DNA of 64,000 nt. It comes from Apus apus (Eukaryota > Chordata > Aves > Apodiformes > Apodidae). The stretch covers positions 24,602,608-24,666,607 of the forward strand of contig NC_067289.1 of assembly GCF_020740795.1 (NCBI RefSeq), written 5' to 3'. How positions within the stretch are numbered: position 1 is the first letter of the stretch; every line of letters begins with the position of its first letter. The notes under the pieces are model-generated. The model had not been told where the DNA came from. It saw only the letters and a list, made by a program, of their open reading frames with translations, and searched no databases. The position numbers and the translations under genes are program-made. This document shows positions 49,335-61,469 of the stretch, one piece after another.

Positions 49335-50860
49335 GTAAGGGCGGGGGGGGTCCCGACCCCCGGCGCCGGGAGGGCCTGAGGGGAACGGGCAGCGCTGCCC
49401 TCCCGGAGGGCGGGCGGCGGAGGGAGGAGGCTTCCCCGGCCCAGGAGGGGAGGGGTGGTCTGGAAAACTGGAAATGCTGAGGGAAAAGGCTGCGCTGGCA
49501 CGGCCGGAGAGCGGGCTTTGCGGTGCCTGAGGCTGACCCGCGGGTGCGGGGAGGGGACGGGGCGGGAGGAGCTGCGGTTCCCTCCCAGCCGTGCCGGGAG
49601 GAGCGGGCCCCGGCCCCGCAACCGCCGCCTGCTCCCGCTCCCTCCCTGCTGTGTCTGCGCGTCCCTCGGCTTCCCCAGCCTCTGGCTCAGTCCGTCTCGG
49701 ATCTTCATCCCCTCGTTCAGCAGCTCCGGAGGGGAGAGAGTGCGAGCAGGGAGCGGTGTGAGCTCTGCAATCGAGGAGGTGTTGGGGTGCGGTGTGAGCC
49801 TGGGGGGTCGGCGGGGAGCTGAGCCAGACCCATCGTCCCAGAACAACTCCCTGTTACTGCCCCAGCTTTGTAACAACTCGGAGCGAGTGTTCCCGCTCAC
49901 CTGGTGTGTGCTAGGATGGGCGATGAGGGACGTACCTGTTGGTGGCAGCAGGTGACATTCAGGTGGGCGTTCTGCCACGTAGGTGCACACGAAGGGCGTA
50001 GAAGCCCTTTTCAGCAGTTAGAATAAAGTTCTGGTCTTGCCTTTGAAGGGGAAATAGCAAAACTCCGTGTGGTGGGAGCGGGGAGGGAACGCAGGCTGGC
50101 AGCTGGCGGTGGGAGCGAGGTGCCTGCTGAAACTGCGTGAGAAAGAAACGGTTCAAACCTGCCGAGCGGCCGCTGGAAAGGTGGGCTTAGCCAGGTGTGG
50201 TGTGCACAGAAAGCAGGGGCAGGTAAGATCCAAACACGCGGGAGGTATTCCGTGAAGCAGGAGAGAGGCTTGCATTGCCGTGCGGAATAAATGCTGCTTT
50301 ACCCCATGCTGTTCCGTTGCTGTCTACAGATCTTAGGGTTTGTGTTTGGGGATTTAGGTTTAGAGCTTGGGACACAGAAACCAGCCCTGCAGCTGCTCAG
50401 CGGGACGTGCAGGTGCTGAAGAACAGCATTCCCACCCTGCACATGTCAAGGCTGCTTTCAAAGTTTAGGACAAGCTTAGGCCCCTTTTAAATGCCTTGAT
50501 GATGAGGCTCCCTGTGCATTTTTTGGGTAAGGGTAGGAGAAGGAAATTCGACATTCAAATATGAGAGATACAATTATTTTAAAATAGAGATTCTTTCATC
50601 AATATGTTCCTAGCATCACTTTTGAATTGCCTGGTGTGTTTATACTAAGCAACCAGATAAATATACAGTTGACTGCTACACAAACAGAACTCCCTTTAAA
50701 CTCAGGTCTGGTTTGGTGTTTATTTTTCCACAGCACTAGTGCCACATTACTTACTTAAAAACTTTTTATTTTGGTGTTAGTGTCTTCCCTTTTCATTTTG
50801 GCTACTTGTACATCTGTGTTTGTTTTGGTTTCTTACAGCTATACTTACTATTTGTTTTAG
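49335..50860 (+). other. IFT80: IFT80 5' UTR / first intron region
   Basis: Between the candidate first-exon donors in the CpG island and the acceptor TTTGTTTTAG at 50851-50860. A second acceptor-like TTTCTTACAG lies at about 50829-50838. GC content falls steadily. No coding sequence was recognised. Confidence 0.5.
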
Positions 50861-50881
50861 TGTTCCATCTGAACAACTGAA

Positions 50882-50918
50882 ATGAGACTGAAGACTTCAC
50901 TCTTAAAGGAACCAAAGC
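50882..50918 (+). CDS. IFT80: IFT80 coding exon 1
   Basis: ATG at 50882-50884, encoding [12 protein letters not shown] plus the C of a split His codon. The upstream acceptor TTTGTTTTAG ends at 50860, leaving 21 bases of 5' UTR in this exon. It ends at an AT-AC donor. Confidence 0.93.
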
Positions 50919-53900
50919 ATATCCTTTGTCTCAGAATAAACTGTAGAACACCATATTAATTCTGAATAGACTCTTTTCCAGAAATTATTTCTTAAACATT
51001 CCATGGAATCTTGTAAAAATAATCTTCCTGTACTGTTCCTTCTAGTTTTGTATAACCTAGATGAGATATTTTCTAAGCTTCTTTTTCATAATTAAAAATT
51101 TTAGACTTCCTTAATTTAATTAAACATAAAGAATTAGTTAGCTGTGTGGGATGGACTACAGCTGACGAGCTATATTCCTGCAGTGATGATCACCAAATTA
51201 TGAAATGGAACCTTTTAACTAGTGAGACAACCCGAGTAGTGAAACTTCCAGATGATATTTATCCCATAGATCTTCACTGGTTTCCCCGAAGTATAGGTGG
51301 GAAGAAGCAGTCCCATGCTGAGACCTTTGTTCTAACAAGTTCTGATGGTAAGTCCATTTAAAATATTTATAATTTCATACCCTTTTGTGCTCATGTTGCA
51401 TATATAAGAAATTATTTGCAGTTAAATGGTCTGCAGTAAAGCACCTTCAAATACCATGCACCACTCCAGCTGGTGTCAGACTAATTGCTTTGTATTTGCT
51501 ACACTGTATCACTGCATTTTCCTCCAATACAGCATTATCAAACATACTTCTTACAGCATATATGTGATGTTTTTTATGGCAGGTCAGTTTCTACCATCCT
51601 TTTTTTCAGTTTCATCAACCAGTAGCTTTAAATATGTCTGCACTGTGTGCCTGCTGAGAGACCAGAGCATTTGTAGTTATGAAAACTGATGGTCAAGTTA
51701 CCAAAATTGCTTAACCACGATGTTTAATATCAGTGCAGTCCATTTCTTGGACATATTACAAGAGCATGTCTTGTATCTGGCTTCTATGGAGTCTTAAATA
51801 TCCCACTGAAGCATCTAGCTCTGGCTGTTGTCAGAGATGTAAGACTCATCTACACATCCACTATACTGGCAGATTTATATCTACAGATGTATGTCCAGAA
51901 TGCTGCTGTTTGTCCTGGATACTAGTGTACTAATCCTAGACTGTATGATCCAATATAGTAGCTGCTGTAATCCAGTTTATGGATTCTGTTTTGTGGAAGG
52001 GAGCTTGAAGCAATGAGGTTTGACGATTGCTTGGGGTTTTTTCCTCCTCCCCAGAGAGACTGGGAATTGATTTTGCCTGACTTGCACACAGTCACAGTTT
52101 TCTTCCTGTGTGAAGGCAGATATGCTCAAACCCCCAGTTCAGTGAAAAAATATGAAGTAAATGGTTTCATTATTATTTTACATTTATTATCGAGCAGTCC
52201 ATACTGTTCGGGCCAGAGTTTGTCTCCTTCGTACTGGAATGAGGGTGATGTTCCATGCCATCAGGAATTCTCTGTGCAAATTTTCTCCTTTGTTTGTTTG
52301 CTGTGGTTTTTTTTCCCCTCATCCTTTTTTCCTGAAGGAAAAACATATGGTGTCTGCTTCTTGATCTAATTCTTTGTTTGAACAAAACATGAAAACTAAT
52401 GGTAAAATTTTCTTAACACCCCCATTTCATTTCTGTTCCACAGAACCTATTGTGTGGAAACACTGCAGTTCAGATGAGGGTGTTTATTCTTGAACCTACC
52501 AGTTTTAAAAAGGGGTTGATTCTTGACAAAATCTACTGGTTTACATTTACCCTGTTATAAAAGTTGTGTTGGAATAAAAATTCTAGTAAGAAACAAGTCC
52601 CTAATGTAGACTGAGACTGCCCAACTGATAAGCCACTGGCAAGAACCTACTGGTGGGGTTGGTGTGTTGTTTTCCAAATGATCTCTGAGACTTTACATCC
52701 AAGAACCTGGTATATGGGTGAGTCAGAAGAGCTGTATGAGGTGCTTGCAGAAGCTGGACAGTTCTTACACCAATTCTAACCTTTTATACCATTGTGTTTT
52801 ACTTGGTTGATAATGCTGTTGGAGATTTCAGAGTAAGACAAATTATCCTGCTGGTAGTCGTGGTAATGTGGCACAAAACAGCAAATTACATCAACATACT
52901 AAACTTATTTTCTATTCTTTTGTGGTGGTCAAAGATCTTGGTGATCAAGTTGTGTTTCTGCGTTAATGTTAGCGATGGGAGTTTCTCAGCACTGCAGTAA
53001 ACTGCTCTAAATCTCTGCCAGCTTTTTCAGGCAGAACAGATCATCATGGTCAGTTGGTGTAGAGTGTTTCCATCAGGATAATAATGGCCCTCTGCCCATG
53101 ACCCTGTTGATGGCTTTCACAGAGGCCTACTGATATTTTTAATGGGGCCTACTGATATTTTTAATGGGACTGATGGATAATTTCCAGCTAACTTCTGCCC
53201 ATGTTTTGGCCAGAACCTTGAATCTGTGGGTCTAGTATGTTTTTCTTTGGTGAGGGGAACTTATTGTAGGCTTTTGGCTGACTTAACAGTGAGCTTGATT
53301 GGGAACAGAAGGCTCGTTGCTGGGCTTTAGCAGTCTGGAGCTGATACATCCAGCATGGCTTTCTGTACTGATGGAGAGAATTCATGTGGATGTGAAGGAG
53401 GCAGAGGAAATTCAGCCCTTGCATGAAATTTTGTTGATTTCTCTGACTTTTGGCAATAGTTGCACTTAAAAATTAGGAGAGTTCAGTTCACAGAGTGGAG
53501 GTTAAGGTTTCTTCAAAGTATTCAGGACTTCCTAAGGAATAAATGCACTGAACTTACAGGACATCTTTTGGGCAGTGTCTGAAGGTTGGCTCCTGTGGCT
53601 TCCTAGGCTATATGTGGGGAGGGAAGATGAGGAGAGAAATTTGACCAAGTAGCTTCAAAATTTTTGCAGTACTTGGTGCTGAATTTTACTGTGAATTTTA
53701 GGCAGCTGGGTCTAAGGAAGTGTTGCTGATACAGCTCTGGAGGTGGAAATGGAAGCTTTTGTGAGAGCTGGAAGGAAGATTTCTTTGTATAATTAATATG
53801 TGCATGCATTATAGTATTGTGCTTTGGGGGGGGGCTTTGCCTGAATAAAGATGTTCTTCAGAATGCCAGTCAGTGATTAATATTAACTGAGCTGATTTCT

Positions 53901-55417
53901 GTGGGACTTCTATTCTTTTCCGTTCAAAATGATAAAGGGATGGAGGGATTCTGGTAGGTCAGCTGCTGCTCTTAATTCCATGCTTTTTCCCCACTTTCTT
54001 TTTCTGTCTCACTTTCCACATTTGTGTTTCTAATGGCCAGTTTCTATAAAGTTCTGAATTGTATGTTTAAATAGCAAGCAGAGGAGCAACTGTCGTAAGA
54101 TCTATGAATTTATTCAGTCACTTTTCCAGTGTCATTAAAATAGTAGGTTAATATTTCATGTTCTGCTTGAACGTTGCATTGACAGTTGACTGGCACTTTT
54201 CTGTTCAACTGCTTATAACTTTTACTAAACTTTTTCTTTTTTTTTTTTTAAATCTAACCTGAACTTACCATCCTAGGATTCTAGCTAATGTGGAATGACT
54301 ATATCAAGATTTCAGCTACAAGACACAGTGAGAGGAAGGTCAGGAAAATGGTGTCTCCTCTGTATCAGTAAAAAGCACTTAGAAAAGATTAGTGCTTGAG
54401 AAAAAAATTGTGTGAAACATGGAAATGATCACGTAGTTACATCTCTGCTAGAATTCATACGTGCTTGAGAGTCTATCAGTTCCAGCATTGTCCAGCTTTT
54501 GGAGATCAGCTTGATTAACTTTCACTTTTAATGCAGCTGTTTCTTGCTCGCATGCAGTATAAACTGTTTTGGCTTCCTTTGCCAACTTTATTGCAGTGGG
54601 TTGTTTTTTTTTTCATTTGGGTTTGGTTTTTGTTTTTTTTTTTCTTTTTAAAAATGTGTTTTTTCTTTTAACAAATTGTCCAGTTCTCAGCACATCCCTG
54701 AAGCTCATGATCTTAAGGGTGAAGGAGCTGGGATAGGTATTATCTGATCAAGGTCTGCAAGTCACTAACTTCCCCCTTTCCCAAGATGACACATCCTTTA
54801 GTTCTTCAAGCCAGTCCAGTCGTTAGATAATTTTGTATTGTTCAGTGAGTGGAGTTTGTACTTAGCCCTTACATTCCTTCTGGACATCTGGGGCCTTGCT
54901 ATTGAAACTAGATGCTCTAGGAATGATACAAAGCAGTAGATACTCTGCAGGAGGAAGATAACGTGACATTGTGGGAGGAAGATAGGATGTAATTTCTCTT
55001 GAAGTGAACAGAGTAAATCCCAGTTTGTGTGTATGTTCAAAGAGTCGAAAACATAAACAGAACTAGATGAAGAAACTGACTTAGAAACTTTTTTCCCTTG
55101 AAGTTCTGTTCCCTAAGAAACTGGACTTGTGTCCAGCCACACAAGTTGGTTTGGTTTGCTCTTACTTATAGAATGAGTTATTTCTGCCATAGTTAGTTCA
55201 CAGATGACAATACAAGTTAGTACTTAATCTTTTCTCTTGTAGGGATTTTATGTAGTTAACCAGTTGTGAGGACCAAGGGATAAGCTCTTAACATTGATTG
55301 GTGAACTCATCCTGAACATTCCGTTTCTGGAAAACTGTTCAGGAGATTTATTTGCCAAAAAATCATAGGGTTTTGGTGTTGAGTTTGTTTTGTTAGCTTT
55401 TTAAAATTTGTTTGTTG

Positions 55418-55468
<51 letters not shown>

Positions 55469-58400
55469 ATCTATCTATTTCTTTTCAGTGAAACTGAAAT
55501 ACAAAAAAAGTGCTAACCTTATCTGTGAAAGAACAAATTGAGAGAAAAGCTCACATGTAAAAACCTTCTGAGTTCTCACCTCCTGGTGTAACTTAGCATT
55601 TTCAATAAAGACAACATGTCTTGCAAAGATGATCTTTTTTTGCATATGCAAGTGAATTATTGCAGTGTAAAAGTGCATGAACAAGCTGAGATGCTTAACT
55701 GCTGTTTTCTAAAAACCTTATATTAAAAAAAATCTGTTTAACTCATATAGCTCCCCTTACGTGTCAAGCCTGCAATTTTCCTGCAACAGCCAATTCATCT
55801 CTGTGATAAGGATTCCTGGAAACTTGCTGAATCCAATGGAAATGGAGTATAATGTCTTTACAGGGTTGCATTCATTCCTGGTTGAACTCCAGATGTTTGT
55901 GAAATTAGAGTAAATGTAAATTTAATCCTCTGGGGTTTTCTTCCGAGTTGCATCTCTTGTGGGATATTGTTCTTTTACTTCCTATTTACATTGATCTTGT
56001 TGCTGATTTTTTACAAAGATAAAAAATATATATATTCAGCTTTAAACTGCTTATTAAGCACAAATCACAAGGGAATAGACCTGCTTTTCTAACTTTTAAT
56101 GCTATTGATAATTTTACCTTAGGTCAGCATTTAAGAGTCTATGAAAAGTGATGGACAAAACATACATGTTTTATATTCTGTATTTGAATAGCCTGCTAAT
56201 CTCCCACTTGACATTCCTCCAAAACTGCAGAGTCACTTGAAGATTGAGGGCAGCTTCTGGCTTCAGGACTTTATAAAAACAAAGAAGCAGTATTTTACAA
56301 ATCTGAGATGTAAAGTCAGATGAAGTTGAATCACTTCTATCTACTCCAAGCATCCATATAACATTTCCCCTTAGTTGTGCATGAGGCAGTAAGTTCTAAT
56401 TTGAAAGCCTCTGCTACCTCAGTGTTAAGTTGAAGAGCAGAAGGCAGAGGAACCCAACAAAACATTGCTTTTGGAGCAACCTCCATGTGTGAATGCAATG
56501 AGAAGAGCAGTGGCTAGTGGGCCACAGCATTTGACTGTCAACAGTTATAAACCCACGGGATGGAAAAGGAAAGAGGTTGCAGAAGTAAAGATGATACCCA
56601 TGAAAACTTGATTTGGCCCTGTTCTGCAGAAGTATTATCATACAGGTTTGAAACTGCCTGATGACAGTTTTTCCAGATGAATTCCATCTTAGTGCCCAAG
56701 GTAAACCCACATTTATACGCAGCTGGATGTTTTCCTGCGAGGCTACAGTTTGCTCTGTTTCCCTGTTTGAAAGGTGCCTTGTGAAAGAAACTAAGAGCCT
56801 GTGGAGTGGGAAGGGATGCAAAAGCCTGGTAAACAAATTGAATGTTTCCCCGTGAAATGGGATTTTATCCTCTGCTCTGTGACGTGGCCCATAGTTTTCC
56901 TGATAATGTAGCTAAACGGAAGTATTCAGTTGCTTGCCAACTGTCAGTTATTTAATTTTAATTTATTTTTTCTATTAACGTATTGAGGGGTTTGCTTACA
57001 GAAGCACTGAGGCCTCATGGATTCTACCTAGGTTGGTGGAAGTCATCGTTTCAATATATACAGCACCACAGAATTCTTCGTGCCCCTAAAAAAGTAATTC
57101 TGAACATTTCGGTTTGGATACTGAGAGCTGATGGCTGCCTTGGACCAGGATCTCTGTATAATTTAGTTCCCAATTTGGAAAGCTTTGGGGTGTTTTGTTC
57201 TGTTTGGGGTTTTTTTTGCAATTAGTGAAACTAGTGAAATCTCTTCATAATGGCAATGAAGAGTTCGGCCACTTAAGGATCACTTAGGTGATGGCATGAG
57301 AACATTCCCAGTCCTGTGGTCACAACAGGTTTAAGAATTCTGCAATGAAAAAGGTCTTGGCTGCAGATTGAACAAGTCCACTATGCATCAAAAAAGACAG
57401 GTGATCAGAAAATAAAACCTGGGTTTTAATGTATTTCTTTAAAACCAGAAAAGGCCATTCTGAGCATTTCATTGGAGAAAACAGCATTTAGCCATTGAAT
57501 TCCTGTGAAGCCAGTGATTGCTTATCCACAAAAAAATAATTCAGACCTGAGAGATATTCTATAAAATGAATAATGCATCAATTATATTAAATATAATTTA
57601 GATTTATAAAGGAACATAATGCATTAAGGGTAGAATACCAGTTCTGAAAATTTTAGGGAACTAAAAATTAACTGCATAAGAAAGAAGTGGTCTTAGTAAT
57701 AATATTAGTTCTGTGATTGAAAAATGAGATCAGCCAACTGTTCAGAGTATTCTAGTAAATATGAAAATAAGTGATAAAGATAAGCAAAAATATGTAGTTA
57801 TGTATTATATTTTAAATGGTCTCTTCTAATAATCTGATTTACACAAACCATTCTTTTTGTTCAGTGTTAATATTATCTTTTGCTTGGAAGTCTTTGACTG
57901 GCAGAGATTTGGGCTGGATGATGGTGCCTTTGTTGATGTACTTAAAAGTAAAATTAAGACAAAGTGTGACTGTATTAATTTGAACAATAGTCTGGAGAGC
58001 CCTGATGTATTTTTCATGGTTATTTACTGACAGATCTACCAGAATGCTTTCTCTTTGGTTTTACTCTGGCTTTGCTTTTTGTTGTTGGCGTTTTTTTGGG
58101 GGGTACTTCTGGTTCTTGTTTATTAGGTATGGTCTGGTCTGTTATTTGTATTCCCAAGCAGGGTGTATTAATGGAAAAATTATCCCATCTTCAGCGATGG
58201 AGCATTTGCACACACAAATGTGAGGAATCTGTATCCTGGTGTCTCAAAGAGTTCTGGTCACTCTGGAAATTGCTTGTGGTGGTTCACTCTCTGGCAGATT
58301 AGATACAAGAATTTTAAAAGAGTTTTGGTTTGAAAGCAGTTAATTGGAATCACTGAACTATTCTAGGCTGTGCATTTGTTCTGCCACATGTTTCCAAGTC

Positions 58401-61400
58401 CTCCTTTGTCTGCTCTTTGGTCCAGTTTAAATTTGATCTTCCTGGATTTAAGCAACATCCCTCATTTGGAAAGCAAGACTTCCTCATGCTTCTGTTGAAA
58501 TCATTAATAGCTTTGTTTTTGGCTCCTGTGAATTTCCATAACAGCTCCATAATGCAGGCAGTGATACTTCCTCAGAGCAAGGCTCTCACCCATGCTCAGA
58601 TTGTTTGAGCTTTTCCATTATCCTTCTGGTGCTGAGTGATTTTTCAGATCCTGCAAAAGAAAACAAAAGAACTCTCCTGGGCTGCAGTGTGTAAACCTCT
58701 GTTTGGTGGCTTCCAGACCATGAAATAACATCAGGCAGTTGGGTCCCCAGAGAGACCTGCAAACAAACTGTTCGAGGGACAGAAGGAAAGTGAATAGGGA
58801 AAAAAAGGATTATACATTCCAAAAGGAAAATTAAAAAGCAACATTGTAGCTAGTTTACAAGTAGTTCTTCTGCAAGAGCTCATTTGTTTGGGCTAATCCT
58901 AGTTGTGAACAACATAATTGCGTATTTTGGGTTTTTTTGTTGTTGGTTTCTTCATCGTGTTTTCTGTGTGCATTTTTAACAGACTGTACTGTTACAGTCT
59001 AACCACCCAGTCACAACAGCTGAGGCACTGTTTCTATCTTGAACTTTTGTTTAGGGAAGTTCCACTTGATTTCAAGATCAGGGAGAGTGGAGAAAAGCAT
59101 AGAAGCACACACTGGGGCTGTGCTGGCGGGACGGTGGAATTCCGAGGGAACAGCACTGGTCACAGGTAAGCCCTCCTACAGTGCCAAGTGTTTGGGAAAC
59201 TAAAATAACAGGGGAGCTCTTTCAAAAAAAGCCTTTGGATTTTTTTAATCTCCCAAGTTGACATGCCATGAAGAAAGGTAAGGGTACAAAAATATAACAT
59301 TAAACCAAACTTACGAGAAGTGCTTTCCATTAAATGTGTAGAGTGCAAGTATGGGATGGGATAAATAGAACAGAGTGTTTTGGAACAATAATTTAGTCCT
59401 TGCCACGTGTTTAGAAGATGTAATCCCAAGTTTCATAGTTTATAGCGTAGTTACCTTGAACCTGAATGAGTAAAACTGAGTCTAGAAAGTGCTCACACAC
59501 TGGTCTGGCTTGAAGTTCTCATGAGAAGGGGGGAAACGGAAACACAAAGTCAACAATATAAATTAAGTTAGCTCTAATAAGTTACTTTTTTGTGTCTTCA
59601 TTGTCACTGGGGTTATTATCACCTCATATAATAGAAGTTAATTTTGCACTATGTGATTAATGCTGTTTTAAAAGGCTGATGTCTATTTTAATCAATAGAA
59701 AACCTAGTTAAAACATTTATCTCTTTAGTAATCCTATTTAGATGTTATCCTGTTTACTTGAAAGTAAATGTTTTTAATATCAAAATGCTTAGATGTTTTT
59801 GTAGATGTTCTGTACTTCATAAAGGAGAATATTTGATTTTTTTTTTTCTTTTACCAAAAAAAAGGTTTCTAAGTCAATACATTTCCATCCCTGCACAGAA
59901 CATTTGGGTTATTTTAGCCAGCAAAGTTGACTGAGGCCTCATGAGCATCTCGAATGTTCCTGTGTTTCTCTTTCTTAATTACTAGGAGGGCTGTAGATCC
60001 AGCTGCAGTCTGACTGTCCTCTGTTGAGGCTGGGAGAATGAGTGGTCTCCTAGTATCTGCATCTCTACATGTCTTTTTGTTCTAAATTTTTTAGTAATTA
60101 GTTGCTTTGGGCATTTTTGTCAAAAACTTCTATCTCGATGGTAAGGGGGAAGCTAATTAAATTTCCTGTGATATATTTCTCCTTGGTGGGATTTCTGGTG
60201 GTGTCAGGATTTTCTGCAGCCTCTTGTTGATCTAGGACAGCTGATTTTGTTGGAAAAATTCCAACTCAGTCCAGAAGTACCGAAGATAATTTTGGATCTG
60301 CTTGTTTCCAGACTCGGTCTGCCTCTAAAATGCTGCTTCATGTTCCTCTGAAATCCCAGGGGGATAGAAATACTGTTCTTTTTAAAGACAGATTTGCCTC
60401 AGGAAATAGTCAAAATTGCCTTTTCAAACGTTTTGTCCCCCTTTTTTTGAAAGACTGCATGACATTTATGGGGAGTGTGGGAATTCATCACCACATCCAA
60501 ACAGTGTACTCTGAGAACATCAACTACTCTGGCACCCCAACTATACTTTAATGAAGGTGAATAATTTATGATACTGTCTCAATAAAAACATTATTCATGG
60601 TATCAAATGTTCAAAACAATTTTTTTTTAATTTTTTTTTTTTGTTAAACTTTGTAAGCATTTAAAGGCTCCATTGGCCAGATATAAAACCTGAAATCTGA
60701 TAAGTAAATTATTTTTAATGGAAGAACAGCATGAAGTGTCCAGGTGCACCTTTTTCCTCATTTATTGAGTCTGAGAGGCTTTAATGAAGGCCCAGAGCTG
60801 TACATTTTAAATATGATAGGACACTAGGAAATAATGTATATACAGCCATGCTGTATAATATATAAGAACTTAATCTTTAGTAAGTAAACTTTATTGGTAA
60901 CACACAGTTATGTTCTAAAATCTAAGCCTTCCAAACGGAGCCTTCAGTTTATCTTCAGTTCCACCATTTATCAACTCTGAAGCCTCCAGTTTAATACATA
61001 AAATCTGCTCCTGCTCTCTTCAAACTCCTCAGAGACTCATTTAATCAGTCTCTGGGTCGTTGAGCTGTAGCAAGATGAAAAGTCCTAACAGTGCTGACTC
61101 AAAAATACAGAACTTGAGATGCTTAAATAGTGATGGGCTTTCTCTTCCCAGGAGCAGCTTCAGATAAGAAGACTATGGGGATTTTCAGGAGAGGAAGAGA
61201 CTTGTTGATAAGAGCAGAATAGCAGTCTTAAGTATTTTTTCCTTAATACACTATTTGCATGGCAGGAAGGCTACATAACCCATAGTTACCTGCAAGAAGA
61301 CTTGGACTAATTTTAACGCTGGTGTTTCCTAGATAGATACAGCTGCTCTGTTAGATTTATTATTGCATTTAAGTTGATTCTTGCTGTGATAACTTTACAG

Positions 61401-61469
61401 TTGGGGAAGATGGCCAAGTGAAAATCTGGTCTAAAACTGGAATGCTGAGATCCACTTTGGCTCAGCAAG
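50882..61469 (+). CDS. IFT80: IFT80, intraflagellar transport protein 80 (5' part; gene continues past the window)
   Basis: Four coding exons: 50882-50918, 51126-51347, 59055-59165 and 61401-61469, giving 439 bases, residues 1-146 plus one base, all in phase. The protein opens [13 protein letters not shown], then [20 protein letters not shown], close to human IFT80, and covers the first WD40 blades of the N-terminal propellers ([10 protein letters not shown] and [13 protein letters not shown] are typical blade ends). IFT80 is a subunit of the IFT-B complex that carries cargo to the ciliary tip; human mutations cause Jeune thoracic dystrophy (established). Intron 1 is AT-AC, the others GT-AG. 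A 5' UTR exon probably starts after acceptor TTTGTTTTAG at 50860, joined to a first exon in the CpG island. About 630 further residues should lie beyond 64000. Confidence 0.95.
50919..51125 (+). other. IFT80: U12-type AT-AC intron of IFT80 (207 bp)
   Basis: The donor is ATATCCTTT (50919-50927), identical to the minor-spliceosome AT-AC consensus. The end is TTAAAC (AC at 51124-51125), preceded by TTCCTTAAT (51107-51115), one base from the U12 branch-site consensus TTCCTTAAC, with the branch A about 11 bases before the 3' splice site. Joining exons across it gives a split CAT codon and the reading [11 protein letters not shown], matching human [11 protein letters not shown]. No GT-AG pair gives that reading. 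Confidence 0.93.
51126..51347 (+). CDS. IFT80: IFT80 coding exon 2
   Basis: Completes His 13 and runs to residue 86 plus one base. Contains [34 protein letters not shown] and FVLTSSDG. Donor ATG|GTAAGT. Confidence 0.97.
53125..53168. repeat. Two tandem copies of a 22-bp unit
   Basis: 53125-53146 and 53147-53168 are identical copies beginning GCCTACTGATATTTTTAATG. They lie in IFT80 intron 2. Confidence 0.9.
55417..55479. repeat. (ATCT)n tetranucleotide microsatellite
   Basis: About 15 units of ATCT, uninterrupted until near 55468, where one T is dropped before the last units. It is long enough to be length-polymorphic. Confidence 0.95.
59055..59165 (+). CDS. IFT80: IFT80 coding exon 3
   Basis: Residues 87-123 plus one base, reading [20 protein letters not shown] then [16 protein letters not shown], near-identical to human. 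Acceptor TTGTTTAG; donor ACAG|GTAAG. Confidence 0.96.
59166..61400 (+). other. IFT80: IFT80 intron 3
   Basis: GT-AG intron of 2.2 kb. AT-rich, with poly(T) tracts near 59838 and 60620. Nothing else was recognised. Confidence 0.8.
61401..61469 (+). CDS. IFT80: IFT80 coding exon 4
   Basis: Residues 124-146 plus one base: [19 protein letters not shown] then LAQQ, a WD40 blade. Acceptor AACTTTACAG; donor CAAG|GTAAG. A 69-base exon. Confidence 0.96.

Larger units (their letters stand above)
47850..49950. promoter_or_regulatory. CpG island, bidirectional SMC4-IFT80 promoter
   Basis: About 2 kb of GC- and CpG-rich sequence between two divergent genes. The SMC4-side core at about 48460-48600 contains two YY1-type sites (AAAATGGCGCC near 48464 and GCGCCATCTTG at 48580-48590), a ZNF143-like CATGCTGGGAA (48519-48529), an E2F-like GGCGCC context and a TTTGAA motif (48553-48558), which resembles the CHR element of cell-cycle genes. 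Candidate IFT80 first-exon donors are GGCAG|GTAAAG (GT at 49166) and AGAG|GTAAGG (GT at 49335). Human SMC4 and IFT80 are also head-to-head. Start sites are inferred; long open frames on both strands are composition artefacts. Confidence 0.75.
51348..59054 (+). other. IFT80: IFT80 intron 2 (7.7 kb)
   Basis: GT-AG intron between exons 2 and 3. Contains a 22-bp tandem duplication (53125-53168) and an ATCT microsatellite (55417-55479), both annotated. No other exon, RNA gene or named transposon was recognised; short open frames are chance. Confidence 0.8.

Noticed and set aside
47876..49990. Several open frames of 140-250 codons on both strands
   Set aside because: Same cause: GC-rich divergent promoter. 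Pro/Arg/Gly-rich, mutually overlapping, no recognisable domain.
55417..55479. Regular repeat that could be mistaken for a CRISPR-like or satellite array
   Set aside because: A simple 4-bp microsatellite without spacers.
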